Shown here piece by piece: positions 43,302 to 51,683 of a DNA stretch of 64,000 bases. The notes under the pieces are model-generated. The model worked only from the letters and a program-made list of their open reading frames with translations. It did not search any database and was not told the origin of the DNA. This stretch comes from Exiguobacterium aurantiacum (lineage in GTDB: Bacteria > Bacillota > Bacilli > Exiguobacteriales > Exiguobacteriaceae), in the NCBI RefSeq assembly GCF_001766415.1, contig NZ_MKXO01000006.1, positions 79,149 to 143,148 on the forward strand, in the 5' to 3' direction. The first letter of the stretch is position 1, and every line of letters starts with the position of its first letter. A program made the position numbers and the translations under genes.

Positions 43302-43502
43302 CTTTAGACACGGCATCTTTCCGATTGAGGAGAGGTGCGTCTTACTGTTTGCCGATCATTTTGACAACAAGCAAAAAGGTAAGTGAAGTAAGTGGTCTGA
43401 TCGTATGGTTAGATAAAAGTAAGCAACGGCCTTACAGGATGAACCAGTTTATTTATTATTTGAGGATGAAATCGACGGTTGACCAATCACTCGGCACCAA
43501 CA

Positions 43503-43541
43503 AAAGAGGTGACTCTGATCCGATACGGATGAGTCACCTCT
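43503..43541. terminator. Terminator between convergent genes
   Basis: AAGAGGTGACTC...GAGTCACCTCTT, 12-bp stem. It most likely serves the minus-strand GGDEF-EAL gene (TTTTG after the stem on that strand). The 43302-43502 gap contains no convincing gene. Confidence 0.75.
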
Positions 43542-43549
43542 TATTAGTG

Positions 43550-45904
43550 TTAAGCCCGGGTCTTTCCGAACTCGATATAGGTCGTGACCGATTTGACGTG
43601 CTTCAAGACATCTTTCTCGCGAAGCGGACGACTGAAGTAAAAGCCTTGAACGTAGTCGCACTGTTCATTGAGCAACCATTCGAGTTGGTCAGACGTTTCG
43701 ACGCCTTCCATCAACACTTTCATGCCGAGGTTATGGCCGAGTTGGATCATCGACCGGACAATCGCTTCTTGGTTCCGGTCCATGAACAAGTTGACGATGA
43801 ACGAGCGATCGATCTTAAGCACTTGGACCGGAAGTTCGCGCAGTTGGCGGAACGACGAGTAACCAGTCCCGAAATCATCGAGCGAGATCAAAATCCCGTA
43901 CTGATGAAGTTGGGCGAGCTTCTCACGCGTCGATGCCTCGTACGACAACATCGATGATTCCGTCACTTCGAGTTCGAGGAACATCGGGTCCATGCCGGTC
44001 TCTTGTAAGATGGTTTGCAGCGTCTCGACGAAGTCTTCACGCGCGAACTGAAGCGGTGACACGTTGACTGAGAGCGTGAACGGCTTGACGCCGGACTTAT
44101 TCCACCGTACCCAAGCGAGACACGACTCGCGCATGACCCAGTTGCCGATCTGGTGGATCAGTCCGGTGTTTTCTGCGATCGGGATGAATTCGGTCGGTGT
44201 GACATCGCCGAGTTCGAAATGATTCCAACGCAAGAGCGCCTCGACGCCTTCGAGTCGATTTTTCGTGAGCGATACTTTCGGTTGATAGACGAGCGTGAAC
44301 TCGTGACGATCCAGTGCGTGAATGAGCGCTTTCTCAATCTCAACCGTGCGTAAAATTTGATGCTTCGATTCGTCTTCGAACTCTTTGATTTGGTTTTTCC
44401 CGATCCGTTTTGATTCGTGGACGGTGAGTCGCGCGTATTGGACGAGCTCGTCCGCGGACGTCGTGTCTTTCGGATAATGACTGACGCCGGCACTCATCGT
44501 GAGCTCGACGGTCGTCCCGTCGATATCGAACGGCTGTGAGATCGCTTTAATACACTTCTCCGCTTTTTGTTTGGCGAGTGTGCTGCGCTTATCGAACAGT
44601 AAGATAATGAATTCTGAAGCACCGACTCGTGTCAAAATATCATCTGGATGAATCGTGACGCGAAGACGTTCGGCGATTTGCATCGTCAATTCATCCGTGC
44701 CGTGATGTCCGAGCATATCGCTCAAGAAACGCCAGCGGTCGATGTCGATGTAAAGACAAGCGACTGGGTCCTCGATTTGAATATGTTCCGCAAGGATGCG
44801 TTCGAGCTTGTGGCGGTTCGGCAGATCGGTGAGCGTATCGTGATACGCCATATGTTCGACGAGACGTTGTGAGGCGATCGCCTCCGAGACGTCCCGTAAA
44901 AACCAGAGCACTTGGTCCATCGTTTCACCTTTGAGCGGATAGCTCGTCACTTCAATCGTCTTATCGTCGATCTCGACCCGTCTCGGGTCATAGAACGGTT
45001 GATTGATCGTCAAGGACGAATGATAGTCTTGGAAAAAAGTATCGTCCGTCTGATCAAACAAACGATAAAACGCAGTGTTGGCGTACTGGATCACACCATC
45101 TTTCGTCGTCGTGACGACCGCATCCGTCGTCGAATCAAGAATCGTCGCTTGGATGAGTTCTCGTTTTTTTAGATGATGATCGAGCGTGAGCGACAAGAAG
45201 AAGATGACAAACAAGATGACCGTGATCGCCGTGACGAGCCAGGCGAGGAGCGACGGTTCGACGGCATTGGCGAACGGACCGTTCGCTTCGATGAACGCGA
45301 ACGATGACGCGGCCATACCGACGAAATGCATCCCAAAAATCGCGATGCCCATGAGCAGTGAAAAGAACACTTTCAGCTCGAGGTCGATCTTTTGTTTGGC
45401 GTACTTCGAGTAGAAGCCGATCCATAAGGCGATAAGTGAGGCCGCGATGGCGATGATGATCGACAACATGGCCAACCATGGATCATACGAAATCGCAACG
45501 CCTTGAATCGCGTCCATGCCGACGTAATGCATGCTGGCGATACTGGTTCCCATCAACAGTCCTGCACCGATCAAGGCAGGATAAGTCTTACGGCGCGAGA
45601 CGATCAAGAAGCCAAAGATACAGCCGGCCATCGCAATGATGACGGACAGTAAAACGAGAGGGATCGAATATGTGACGGGGCGCAACGCCTCGTGAGCGAG
45701 CATGGCGATGAAGTGCATCGACCAAATCCCGAGTCCGAGGGTGGCGCCGCCCGCCAAAATCCACATATTTTGAGTGGAGCGATTCGTCGCGTTCACGCGG
45801 CGTGCCAGTTCGATGGCAGCATAAGCGGAAACAGCGGCGATAATATAAGAAAGAATCACGAGAAAGTAATTGTGACTCATCGAGTGTTCGACTACTGGTT
45901 CCAT
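43550..45904 (-). CDS. MHYT-PAS-GGDEF-EAL c-di-GMP signalling protein
   Basis: 784 residues from ATG 45904 (GCGAGG upstream). The N-terminal MHYT sensor has seven helices and the triplets MHFIAMLA, MHYVGMDA and MHFVGMAA, thought to bind a metal and diatomic gas. A PAS-like region follows (TILDSTTDAVVTTTKDGVIQYAN). In the GGDEF domain the motif reads RVGASEFIILLF, so the active-site GGDEF is GASEF. The EAL domain is intact: EALLRW, NVSPLQF, ELEVTES, DDFGTGYSS, LKIDRSFI, MEGVET and QGFYFSRPL. The likely activity is phosphodiesterase with a regulatory GGDEF (inference). Confidence 0.93.
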   Translation of the reverse strand: MEPVVEHSMSHNYFLVILSYIIAAVSAYAAIELARRVNATNRSTQNMWILAGGATLGLGIWSMHFIAMLAHEALRPVTYSIPLVLLSVIIAMAGCIFGFLIVSRRKTYPALIGAGLLMGTSIASMHYVGMDAIQGVAISYDPWLAMLSIIIAIAASLIALWIGFYSKYAKQKIDLELKVFFSLLMGIAIFGMHFVGMAASSFAFIEANGPFANAVEPSLLAWLVTAITVILFVIFFLSLTLDHHLKKRELIQATILDSTTDAVVTTTKDGVIQYANTAFYRLFDQTDDTFFQDYHSSLTINQPFYDPRRVEIDDKTIEVTSYPLKGETMDQVLWFLRDVSEAIASQRLVEHMAYHDTLTDLPNRHKLERILAEHIQIEDPVACLYIDIDRWRFLSDMLGHHGTDELTMQIAERLRVTIHPDDILTRVGASEFIILLFDKRSTLAKQKAEKCIKAISQPFDIDGTTVELTMSAGVSHYPKDTTSADELVQYARLTVHESKRIGKNQIKEFEDESKHQILRTVEIEKALIHALDRHEFTLVYQPKVSLTKNRLEGVEALLRWNHFELGDVTPTEFIPIAENTGLIHQIGNWVMRESCLAWVRWNKSGVKPFTLSVNVSPLQFAREDFVETLQTILQETGMDPMFLELEVTESSMLSYEASTREKLAQLHQYGILISLDDFGTGYSSFRQLRELPVQVLKIDRSFIVNLFMDRNQEAIVRSMIQLGHNLGMKVLMEGVETSDQLEWLLNEQCDYVQGFYFSRPLREKDVLKHVKSVTTYIEFGKTRA

Positions 45905-46066
45905 GTGTACCTCGCTAGTAAATGTGATTTTGTTGTAACTCTGATTATACCTCGGCAAATAGTAGCCGACCTATCATTTTGCTTCATATGGTAAAAATAT
46001 TTTGCCGGTGAAGTAGGCAAGTCGCTTCTAGAGTGGGTAAACTACATATAAAAGGAGGCGGAGCGC

Positions 46067-46918
46067 ATGATCCCGACACGAAAAGAAGTCATAACGTTTA
46101 TCATCATCGCGTTCGCGTTCTCATGGTTAAGCTGGTGGGGGCTCTATACGTGGACAAGCCTGCCGATTCTAGCGACCGTCTTGATCGGTTCGTTCGGACC
46201 GAGCGTGGCCGGCGGTTATATGGCGTTTCGAGAAAACGGATGGAGTGGGGTGCGGACACTGTGGAAGCGAGGCTTCGAGTGGCGGATGGCTGGTAAGTAC
46301 TATGCGTTCGGGCTGTTGCTCATCCCGTTCTTGTTTGTCCTCGCGTACTGGCTGACCGATGCGAGCGGTGCGTTACTGCTGAACGAACCTTGGCTCGTCA
46401 TCCCGTACTTTCTCTACATGTTATTTCTCGGGGGAACGATTCAACAAGAGTATGGTTGGCGCGGGTATTTGCTCGACGCGTTGCAACTCAACAAGACGCC
46501 GCTCCAGGCGAGCCTGTTCGTCGGCGTGGTGTGGGCGGTTTGGCATATTCCGCTCTTCTTGATGACGGGCACCGGCCAGGCATCCCTCCCGTTTTGGGCT
46601 TACGCCGTTGCCATTCTATCGTTTACGTTGATCATCTCGTGGTTATATAACGTCACGACGATGAACTTATGGGCGGCCTTTTTACTGCATACGACGTTTA
46701 ACGTCTCGTTTGCCCTCGTCCCCTTGATCGAGCCGGGGCAGGTCTCAATCGGTTTTCTTTATTTGACGCTCTTGTTGTTCACGACGGCAATCGTGCTCGT
46801 CTGGAAGACGCACGGACATTTCGGGTATGACCATCTCGAACAGCTCGAGGCGGTGGAAGGATCGCATCAACCGAACGTTACGGTAGGCAGAGACACGGGT
46901 AAAGAAGGAAACGTATGA
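46067..46918 (+). CDS. CPBP-family intramembrane metalloprotease
   Basis: 283 residues, about eight helices. CPBP (Rce1/ABI) motifs: QQEYGWRGYLLDALQ where EExxxR is usual, so the first Glu is Gln; WAVWHIPLFLM (the second motif with His); and LHTTFNVSFAL (third motif His/Asn). These proteins process prenylated or peptide substrates or give bacteriocin self-immunity. AAAGGAGGCGGAG upstream. The Q substitution leaves activity uncertain. The next gene is 25 bases downstream, probably in one operon. Confidence 0.88.
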   Translation: MIPTRKEVITFIIIAFAFSWLSWWGLYTWTSLPILATVLIGSFGPSVAGGYMAFRENGWSGVRTLWKRGFEWRMAGKYYAFGLLLIPFLFVLAYWLTDASGALLLNEPWLVIPYFLYMLFLGGTIQQEYGWRGYLLDALQLNKTPLQASLFVGVVWAVWHIPLFLMTGTGQASLPFWAYAVAILSFTLIISWLYNVTTMNLWAAFLLHTTFNVSFALVPLIEPGQVSIGFLYLTLLLFTTAIVLVWKTHGHFGYDHLEQLEAVEGSHQPNVTVGRDTGKEGNV

Positions 46919-46943
46919 TTATGGATAGAGGGAAGTGGAAATA

Positions 46944-47465
46944 TTGAACTTTCGTCCGCTTGAACGAGATGATGTCAAACCGCTCCAGCGTTTGTTTATG
47001 GAGAGTCTGAGCGATTTGATCCGCCGGGAACAGTTTGAAGACGCTGATTTGTTGGACGAGGAAGTGGCGCGCTTGAATACGACCGTTCAAGATAGTTTGG
47101 ATGATGAGACTGTCCAATTGTTTGTCGTGCTAAAAGACGACGTCATCGTTGGAACAGCGGCTATCCTTCCTCCGAACGAGATTATCACGGCACATCTCGA
47201 TGTCGAGCCGGACGTACCGGAAGTCGGATGCATCTATGTGACGCCGAGTGAGCAGCGGCAAGGGGTCGGTCATTTCTTGCTTAAAAACGTGATGGACGAG
47301 CTGTTGAGCAGGGGACAGCCGATTTTTTATCTCGATGCGGGGTTTCCGACTTCCCAAACGTACTGGGAAAAACGGATGGGTCCACCTGTACTCACGATCG
47401 ACCATTACTGGGGACTCGGAGCGCCTCATAAAATCTGGCGGTGTGATGTGACGCAATACAGATAG
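46944..47465 (+). CDS. GNAT-family N-acetyltransferase
   Basis: 173 residues from TTG 46944 (GAGGGAAG upstream; a GTG at 46935 is too near the RBS). Starts NFRPLERDDVKPLQRLF. The acetyl-CoA site is VGCIYVTPSEQRQGVGHFLLKNVMDEL (Q/RxxGxG/A as RQGVGH). YLDAGFPTSQTYWEKRMGPPV is near the C-terminus. Acceptor unknown. Confidence 0.9.
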   Translation: MNFRPLERDDVKPLQRLFMESLSDLIRREQFEDADLLDEEVARLNTTVQDSLDDETVQLFVVLKDDVIVGTAAILPPNEIITAHLDVEPDVPEVGCIYVTPSEQRQGVGHFLLKNVMDELLSRGQPIFYLDAGFPTSQTYWEKRMGPPVLTIDHYWGLGAPHKIWRCDVTQYR

Positions 47466-47497
47466 AGACCCAGCTGAACATTCAGCCGGGTCTCTTT
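47463..47497 (+). terminator. Rho-independent terminator
   Basis: AGAGACCC.AGCTGA-ACAT-TCAGC.CGGGTCTCTTT hairpin, at the end of the GNAT gene and also usable by the convergent amidase gene. Confidence 0.85.
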
Positions 47498-47500
47498 GAA

Positions 47501-48829
47501 TTAGTTCGATGAACGCATGAATTGATGAATGCCGGAAGCAGTCGCATCAGCCATCCGTTGACGATATGTCGTACTCGTCAGATGAGCGCGATCGTTCGCG
47601 TTGCCAATAAATCCGTATTCGACAAGCGTCGACGGGACGGTATTCTTTCCGACGACATACACGTTTTGATACTTCACGCCACGGTTACGGATCGTCGGGA
47701 TGCGTACGCCGAGTTCACGATTGATGGCCGCTCCTAAGTTACGACTCGCCGAGGCATAAGGGTTTGTCGTGTAGCTCTCCGTCGTCGGAACGAGCACTTC
47801 ATGACCATGGTAGGCCGTACTCGGTGCCGAGTTGGCATGGACGCTTACAAAAGCGTTCCCTTTATAAGACTTTGTCAACGAGACGCGTTGGGCGAGCGAC
47901 AAGTATCCGTCGTTTGCACGAGTCATTTTGACGTTATAGTTGTACGTGCTCGATAATGTGTTCGCCAAGCGCTTAGCGATGTCGAGTGCAATGACTTTCT
48001 CTTGGACAGATCCGTAAACCGCACCCGGATCGTTCCCGCCATGACCGGCATCGATGACGACGGTGCGTCCTGACCCGGTTGAAGTAGTGGGTGTCGTCGT
48101 TGTGCCCGCTTTCAAATATCGCGCTGCGACGTAGCCGGTCTTCCCACCGTAAGAGACTTTATACCACGAGCCATACGTCCCTCGGTAAGTCACATTGCGG
48201 CCAGATGGGATGGTAAGCAATACCGTTCCGGTCGTCGAGGCACTCTTCCGCAAGTTCAAGTTGACAGTCGTTGTATAAGCTTTCGTCGAGCTTGTCGTTG
48301 TCGATGGACTTGAAGCTTTTAAATATTGTGAGGAGACGTAACCGGTCTGTCCGCCATACGTCACTTTGTACCATGAACCGTATGTGCTGACATAAGTCAC
48401 TCGTTTCCCTGTTGGAATCGTCAACAGAATCGTACCTCTCGTCGAAGCACTTTTTCGTAAATTTAAGTTGACGGTTGTCGTATAGGCTTTCGTTGAACTG
48501 GTCGTCATAGTCGAAGCGATTGTCTGCTTCACATACTGTGAAGCGACGTACCCCGTCTTGCCACCATAAGAGACTTTATACCACGAGCCGTACTTGCTTA
48601 TGTATTTGATCGTCGCGCCTGCTGGGATTGTCAGAAGGACTTTGCTCCAAGTCGCTGCACTAAGGCGAAGATTTAAATTAGCTGTTGTTTTATATGTAGT
48701 GGCCGCTTCGACACGAGTTGATTCAAATCCGGTCTGTGAAAGCTCGAGCGGGATGACTGCTGCGCCAGTGAAGACGAGGGATGTGCTAAGTAAGAGTTTT
48801 AAATGCCAAGGCGTTTTTTCTATGTTCAA
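47501..48829 (-). CDS. N-acetylmuramoyl-L-alanine amidase with three SH3b repeats
   Basis: 442 residues from TTG 48829, which has AAAAAGGAG ten bases upstream and yields a normal signal peptide (WHLKLLLSTSLVFTGAAVIP, cleavage near VEAA). An ATG at 48889 would add 20 residues without RBS. Three SH3b repeats (about residues 45-105, 115-180, 190-255), each with NLNLR.SA....LLTIP.G and YGSWYKV.YGG.TGYV, bind the wall. The Amidase_3 domain has Zn-ligand motifs VVIDAGHGGNDPGA, the ALDIAKRLANTL Glu region, VSVHANSA and VEYGFIGNANDR. It cuts the amide between MurNAc and the stem peptide, outside the cell. Confidence 0.95.
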   Translation of the reverse strand: MNIEKTPWHLKLLLSTSLVFTGAAVIPLELSQTGFESTRVEAATTYKTTANLNLRLSAATWSKVLLTIPAGATIKYISKYGSWYKVSYGGKTGYVASQYVKQTIASTMTTSSTKAYTTTVNLNLRKSASTRGTILLTIPTGKRVTYVSTYGSWYKVTYGGQTGYVSSQYLKASSPSTTTSSTKAYTTTVNLNLRKSASTTGTVLLTIPSGRNVTYRGTYGSWYKVSYGGKTGYVAARYLKAGTTTTPTTSTGSGRTVVIDAGHGGNDPGAVYGSVQEKVIALDIAKRLANTLSSTYNYNVKMTRANDGYLSLAQRVSLTKSYKGNAFVSVHANSAPSTAYHGHEVLVPTTESYTTNPYASASRNLGAAINRELGVRIPTIRNRGVKYQNVYVVGKNTVPSTLVEYGFIGNANDRAHLTSTTYRQRMADATASGIHQFMRSSN

Positions 48830-49030
48830 TCGTGATTCGCTCCTTTTTCTTGAGTCTTTGAAATAACGATGAAATGAAATCGTCTTCATGTCTTCGCTAT
48901 TATATAAGTAAACAAGAAAAAAATGGAGATTAATATGTAAATTGTTTATCTTTTTTTAAAAAATAGAACGATAGTCGCATTTGGAATAAAAAAAGAGACA
49001 CGAATATAAACTAAATTATCTACCTATAAA

Positions 49031-49080
49031 AACACCTCAAGAAAGTTGGACTTTTAAGTCCGAACTTCTTGAGGTGTTCA
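49031..49080 (-). terminator. Terminator after the repeat propeptide gene
   Basis: Long hairpin: AACACCTCAAGAA..AGTT..GACTT paired with its inverted copy ending TTCTTGAGGTGTT, with a T-run on the minus strand. The wider gap 48830-49101 is otherwise AT-rich and holds only the 5' regions of the amidase gene; no other gene seen. Confidence 0.8.
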
Positions 49081-49101
49081 TATGAGAAACGTTTTTTGAA
49101 A

Positions 49102-49353
49102 TTAGATAAGACGTGGAAGCTCTTCAGAAAAGGGTTTAGTTGTTTCTACCGCTTGAGTAATACGTGGAGCTTCTTCAGCAAATTTTCTGATTGGTGATTC
49201 AACTTTAGTGATTCGTGGAGCTTCTTCAGCATATTTTAAAACTGGAGCTTCGATTTTGGTAATACGTGGAGCTTCTTCGGCTAGTGGTTTAAACGAACTT
49301 CCTAGTAGAAAAATTGCTGCTGCGATAAAAAAGAATCCTGTTGCTTTTTTCAT
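49102..49353 (-). CDS. Secreted propeptide with four repeated peptide motifs (candidate pheromone precursor)
   Basis: 83 residues. Sec-type signal: MKK, then ATGFFFIAAAIFLLGSSF. The rest is four units spaced exactly 17 residues apart: AEEAPRIT at 25, 42 and 59, and SEELPRLI at 76-83, which is the extreme C-terminus. Linkers between them are KIEAPVLKY, KVESPIRKF and QAVETTKPF. The matching DNA is also repeated (GTGGAGCTTCTTC on the plus strand). CGGAGGAATT before ATG. It lies 64 bases after the acyltransferase-like gene on the same strand and near a divergent HTH-TPR regulator. The layout resembles PapR/NprX-type precursors but with several signal copies (inference). A bacteriocin-like secreted peptide is the main alternative. 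Confidence 0.75.
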   Translation of the reverse strand: MKKATGFFFIAAAIFLLGSSFKPLAEEAPRITKIEAPVLKYAEEAPRITKVESPIRKFAEEAPRITQAVETTKPFSEELPRLI

Positions 49354-49417
49354 GATTAAATTCCTCCGATGTGTGTTGGTTTATGTGGATAAGCTATGAT
49401 CCCTAGTGTGATGTTGC

Positions 49418-50095
49418 TCAGTAGTCAGAGAGTGGTGATTCTAGCAATGTGTAGATTGCTTCAGATTGTTGTGCAATCCGTGATTCAAAATCTCCGATGA
49501 ATTGTTGTGGCATGTTCGGCTCATAGAGCTTAACTTTGTCAGATTCTTCTGTCGTAGCAGATGACAAAATTGGAACATGGGCTTCTTGACTGAGCAGTGT
49601 GCTGCAAAGAGGAGTAAATTGATTTTCAAACTGTTGGAGCGGTTCTGGTCGCCAACAGATTGATGCTTCTGGAAGAATATATAGGATGTGTCCTTCTTTC
49701 AATAAAGACAGACACTGGCTAACAACACTTTGTTGATCCTGTTCAATGTTGATATAGCCGAACTCTTGAAAATGTTTCTCATAGACGGTTTTTGAACTGC
49801 GCTTTAGAATAGAGAGAGACAGTTCAGGCCCAAGAATGTATAGCCTTTTATGAGATCGATTTTCTTGAAGTGTTCTTGTAATCAGTTTCGGTAAAGCCTG
49901 ATAGTAATCAATTTGAAACGCGTTAAGGATAAAGCCTTTAGATGAACGTAACAATTGGGTCAAATGTTCTAATCCCTCGAACTGATTAGTGTCAGTATAG
50001 GAATAAGAAGCCTTGAAAGAAGACGTTTGCTTCGGCTGGAAGTATATTCTAGGCTTAATGTAATCTTCTGCAAGTAAAAAGTTTAATTTACCCAT
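49418..50095 (-). CDS. Hypothetical protein, possible degenerate PlsC-type acyltransferase
   Basis: 225 residues, no signal peptide or TM. The run GFILNAFQIDYYQAL (54-68), YILGPELSLSIL (86-97), EFGYINIEQDQQS (111-123) and LLKEGHILYILPEA (131-144) follows the order of PlsC/LPLAT blocks (NHxSxxD, K-x-E, FGxIxVDR, GxxxxIFPEGT). The catalytic His is absent and PEG is PEA, so it would be inactive or different; this assignment is tentative. It sits between the divergent regulator and the repeat propeptide and is probably cotranscribed with the latter. AT-rich like its neighbours. Confidence 0.6.
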   Translation of the reverse strand: MGKLNFLLAEDYIKPRIYFQPKQTSSFKASYSYTDTNQFEGLEHLTQLLRSSKGFILNAFQIDYYQALPKLITRTLQENRSHKRLYILGPELSLSILKRSSKTVYEKHFQEFGYINIEQDQQSVVSQCLSLLKEGHILYILPEASICWRPEPLQQFENQFTPLCSTLLSQEAHVPILSSATTEESDKVKLYEPNMPQQFIGDFESRIAQQSEAIYTLLESPLSDY

Positions 50096-50360
50096 ATGAT
50101 GTATTCACCTCCATTGACTTAGATTCCTTTTATTTTTTAAGGTTGAATCTTTGTACCTAAAATTATCTTAAGTGATTACTCTTTTATAGTTAAATCTTAT
50201 CATGAATTGTGTATCGGTCGAACTGTGACTAGTTGGGAAATTTTCAGTCGAAAGGCCTGTTTTTTGATACAAAACGTTTAAATTTTCCTAAATTCGAAAG
50301 AAACAGAAGGATGATAACAAAAAACTGTCTGATATTAGGGCGAAGGGGCTACTGCTTATA
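50096..50360. promoter_or_regulatory. Divergent intergenic region of the candidate signalling locus
   Basis: 265 AT-rich bases between the acyltransferase-like gene (minus) and the HTH-TPR regulator (plus), so it must hold both promoters. GGAGGTG precedes the minus gene. Short inverted repeats such as TTTTCAGTCGAAA and the palindrome AAACGTTT (50272-50279) are present, but I cannot name an operator with confidence. Confidence 0.4.
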
Positions 50361-51623
50361 ATGGAATATAACTATGGAAACCTAATTAAAGTAGAGCGAA
50401 TGAGAAAAAATATGAAACAAACCGTTTTAGCCCGAGGGATTTGTTCAGTTTCTTATCTAAGTAAAATTGAAAATAATCAAACTTCTCCTAGTGAAGAAGT
50501 ACTGGAACTTATTTTTGATAGGTTAGATCTGGATGTACCACTCTATTTTGACTTTAGCAATCAAGTAGAAAAAGTAAGAAGTGAAATTCGAAGTCTGCTA
50601 AAAGAAGCAATCTTAAATCGTAATGATCAAGATAAGCAAAATATGATTAAAAAATATATAGAACATCCAGCTGTCAAACAGTCGAGGACTCTGTATATTA
50701 CTTTAATGGTTACTCTGGCAAGATTTGGTATGATGCCTGGTGGTGATGAGCGATATGTTACAGAGGTTGGTTGGATTGAAGACCAGTTGACCAAAGATGA
50801 TCAGCTAAGATACACAATTATAAAGGCCCTAAAGATGTTTCACAAGAATGAGAAAGAGATTGCTTTTGAACTTGTGGAAAAATTAAACGGAGAACTAGCG
50901 GGTTCAGGAATACCTGATTGGGAAGTCGCTGATATCCGTTACATCATGGGGGGGCTTTACTATAAATTTACAGATAATATTCAAGCAATCGAAAATGTGA
51001 AATTTGCACTCGTTTATTTCCAAGAGAATTTTTATTTAGAGAGAATTGTAGAATGTCATTTAATTATTGGCCTATCCTATAAGAGGAGGAAGCGTTTTTC
51101 TGATGCATTATCTTATTATCAGAAAGCGATTAAAGTGATAAGTGCCACAGATTTAAAGAATTATTATGGAATGCTTTACAACAATATGGGTGAAATTTAT
51201 TCTCTGCTTGGGGAGCAAGATAAAGCTTTGCAGTATTTTATTGAAAGTTTTGAATATAAAATTGATGTGCGAAGCAAATTATATAGTGTTTTATCGTTAA
51301 TTGAAGTTAACTTTGATCAAAGTAACGAAGAAGGTGTGGTGAAATGGTTAACAGTAGGATATGACTTAATGACAAAAGAAAAAGAAATAGAAGAATTCAA
51401 TCATCACTTTGATATATATTTGAATTATTTTAAAGAAAAAAATATAGATAAACTGATCTTCAGCTTGAAAAAAGCAGTCTCATATTTTGAATCCCATGAT
51501 GAATACATGTACACAAAAAAATATGCACTTTGGCTTGCGCGAGAACTAAGAGAAAACGGCAAGTACAAACTAGCTACTGAATACTACGAAAAAGTAATAA
51601 CGATTATGTCTCAATCCGAATAA
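50361..51623 (+). CDS. RRNPP-like regulator: N-terminal XRE HTH plus TPR domain
   Basis: 420 residues. HTH (about 5-60): YGNLIKVERMRKNMKQTVLARGICSVSYLSKIENNQTSPSEEVLELIFDRLDLD. The rest is helical with TPR-like repeats, clearest at RIVECHLIIGLSYKRRKRFSDALSYYQKAIKVI and YGMLYNNMGEIYSLLGEQDKALQYFIESFEY. The order HTH then about nine TPR helix pairs, and the length, match PlcR/NprR/AimR-type receptors that bind imported peptides. The gene is strongly AT-rich compared with the flanks. Divergent from the acyltransferase-like and propeptide genes, whose product is the obvious candidate ligand. Confidence 0.85.
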   Translation: MEYNYGNLIKVERMRKNMKQTVLARGICSVSYLSKIENNQTSPSEEVLELIFDRLDLDVPLYFDFSNQVEKVRSEIRSLLKEAILNRNDQDKQNMIKKYIEHPAVKQSRTLYITLMVTLARFGMMPGGDERYVTEVGWIEDQLTKDDQLRYTIIKALKMFHKNEKEIAFELVEKLNGELAGSGIPDWEVADIRYIMGGLYYKFTDNIQAIENVKFALVYFQENFYLERIVECHLIIGLSYKRRKRFSDALSYYQKAIKVISATDLKNYYGMLYNNMGEIYSLLGEQDKALQYFIESFEYKIDVRSKLYSVLSLIEVNFDQSNEEGVVKWLTVGYDLMTKEKEIEEFNHHFDIYLNYFKEKNIDKLIFSLKKAVSYFESHDEYMYTKKYALWLARELRENGKYKLATEYYEKVITIMSQSE

Positions 51624-51647
51624 CGTCTCCCAAAAGGAGGCGTTTTT
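51619..51647 (+). terminator. Terminator after the HTH-TPR regulator
   Basis: AACGTCTCC-CAAAA-GGAGGCGTTTTTT hairpin with T-run, overlapping the stop codon region. Confidence 0.85.
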
Positions 51648-51656
51648 TCATGCATA

Positions 51657-51682
51657 AAAAAAGAGACGCCCGAATCGTCTCT
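51657..51682 (-). terminator. Terminator after the 106-residue gene
   Basis: Minus strand: AGAGACG-ATTCGGG-CGTCTCTTTTTTT. Opposes the terminator just to the left, so the two convergent transcripts are separated by back-to-back hairpins. Confidence 0.82.
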
Positions 51683-51683
51683 C

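Noticed and set aside
43302..43502. Extended plus-strand reading frame crossing this gap (start 43136)
   Set aside because: It begins inside the DUF2798-like gene in another frame and runs into the antisense of the EAL domain; no RBS or domain.
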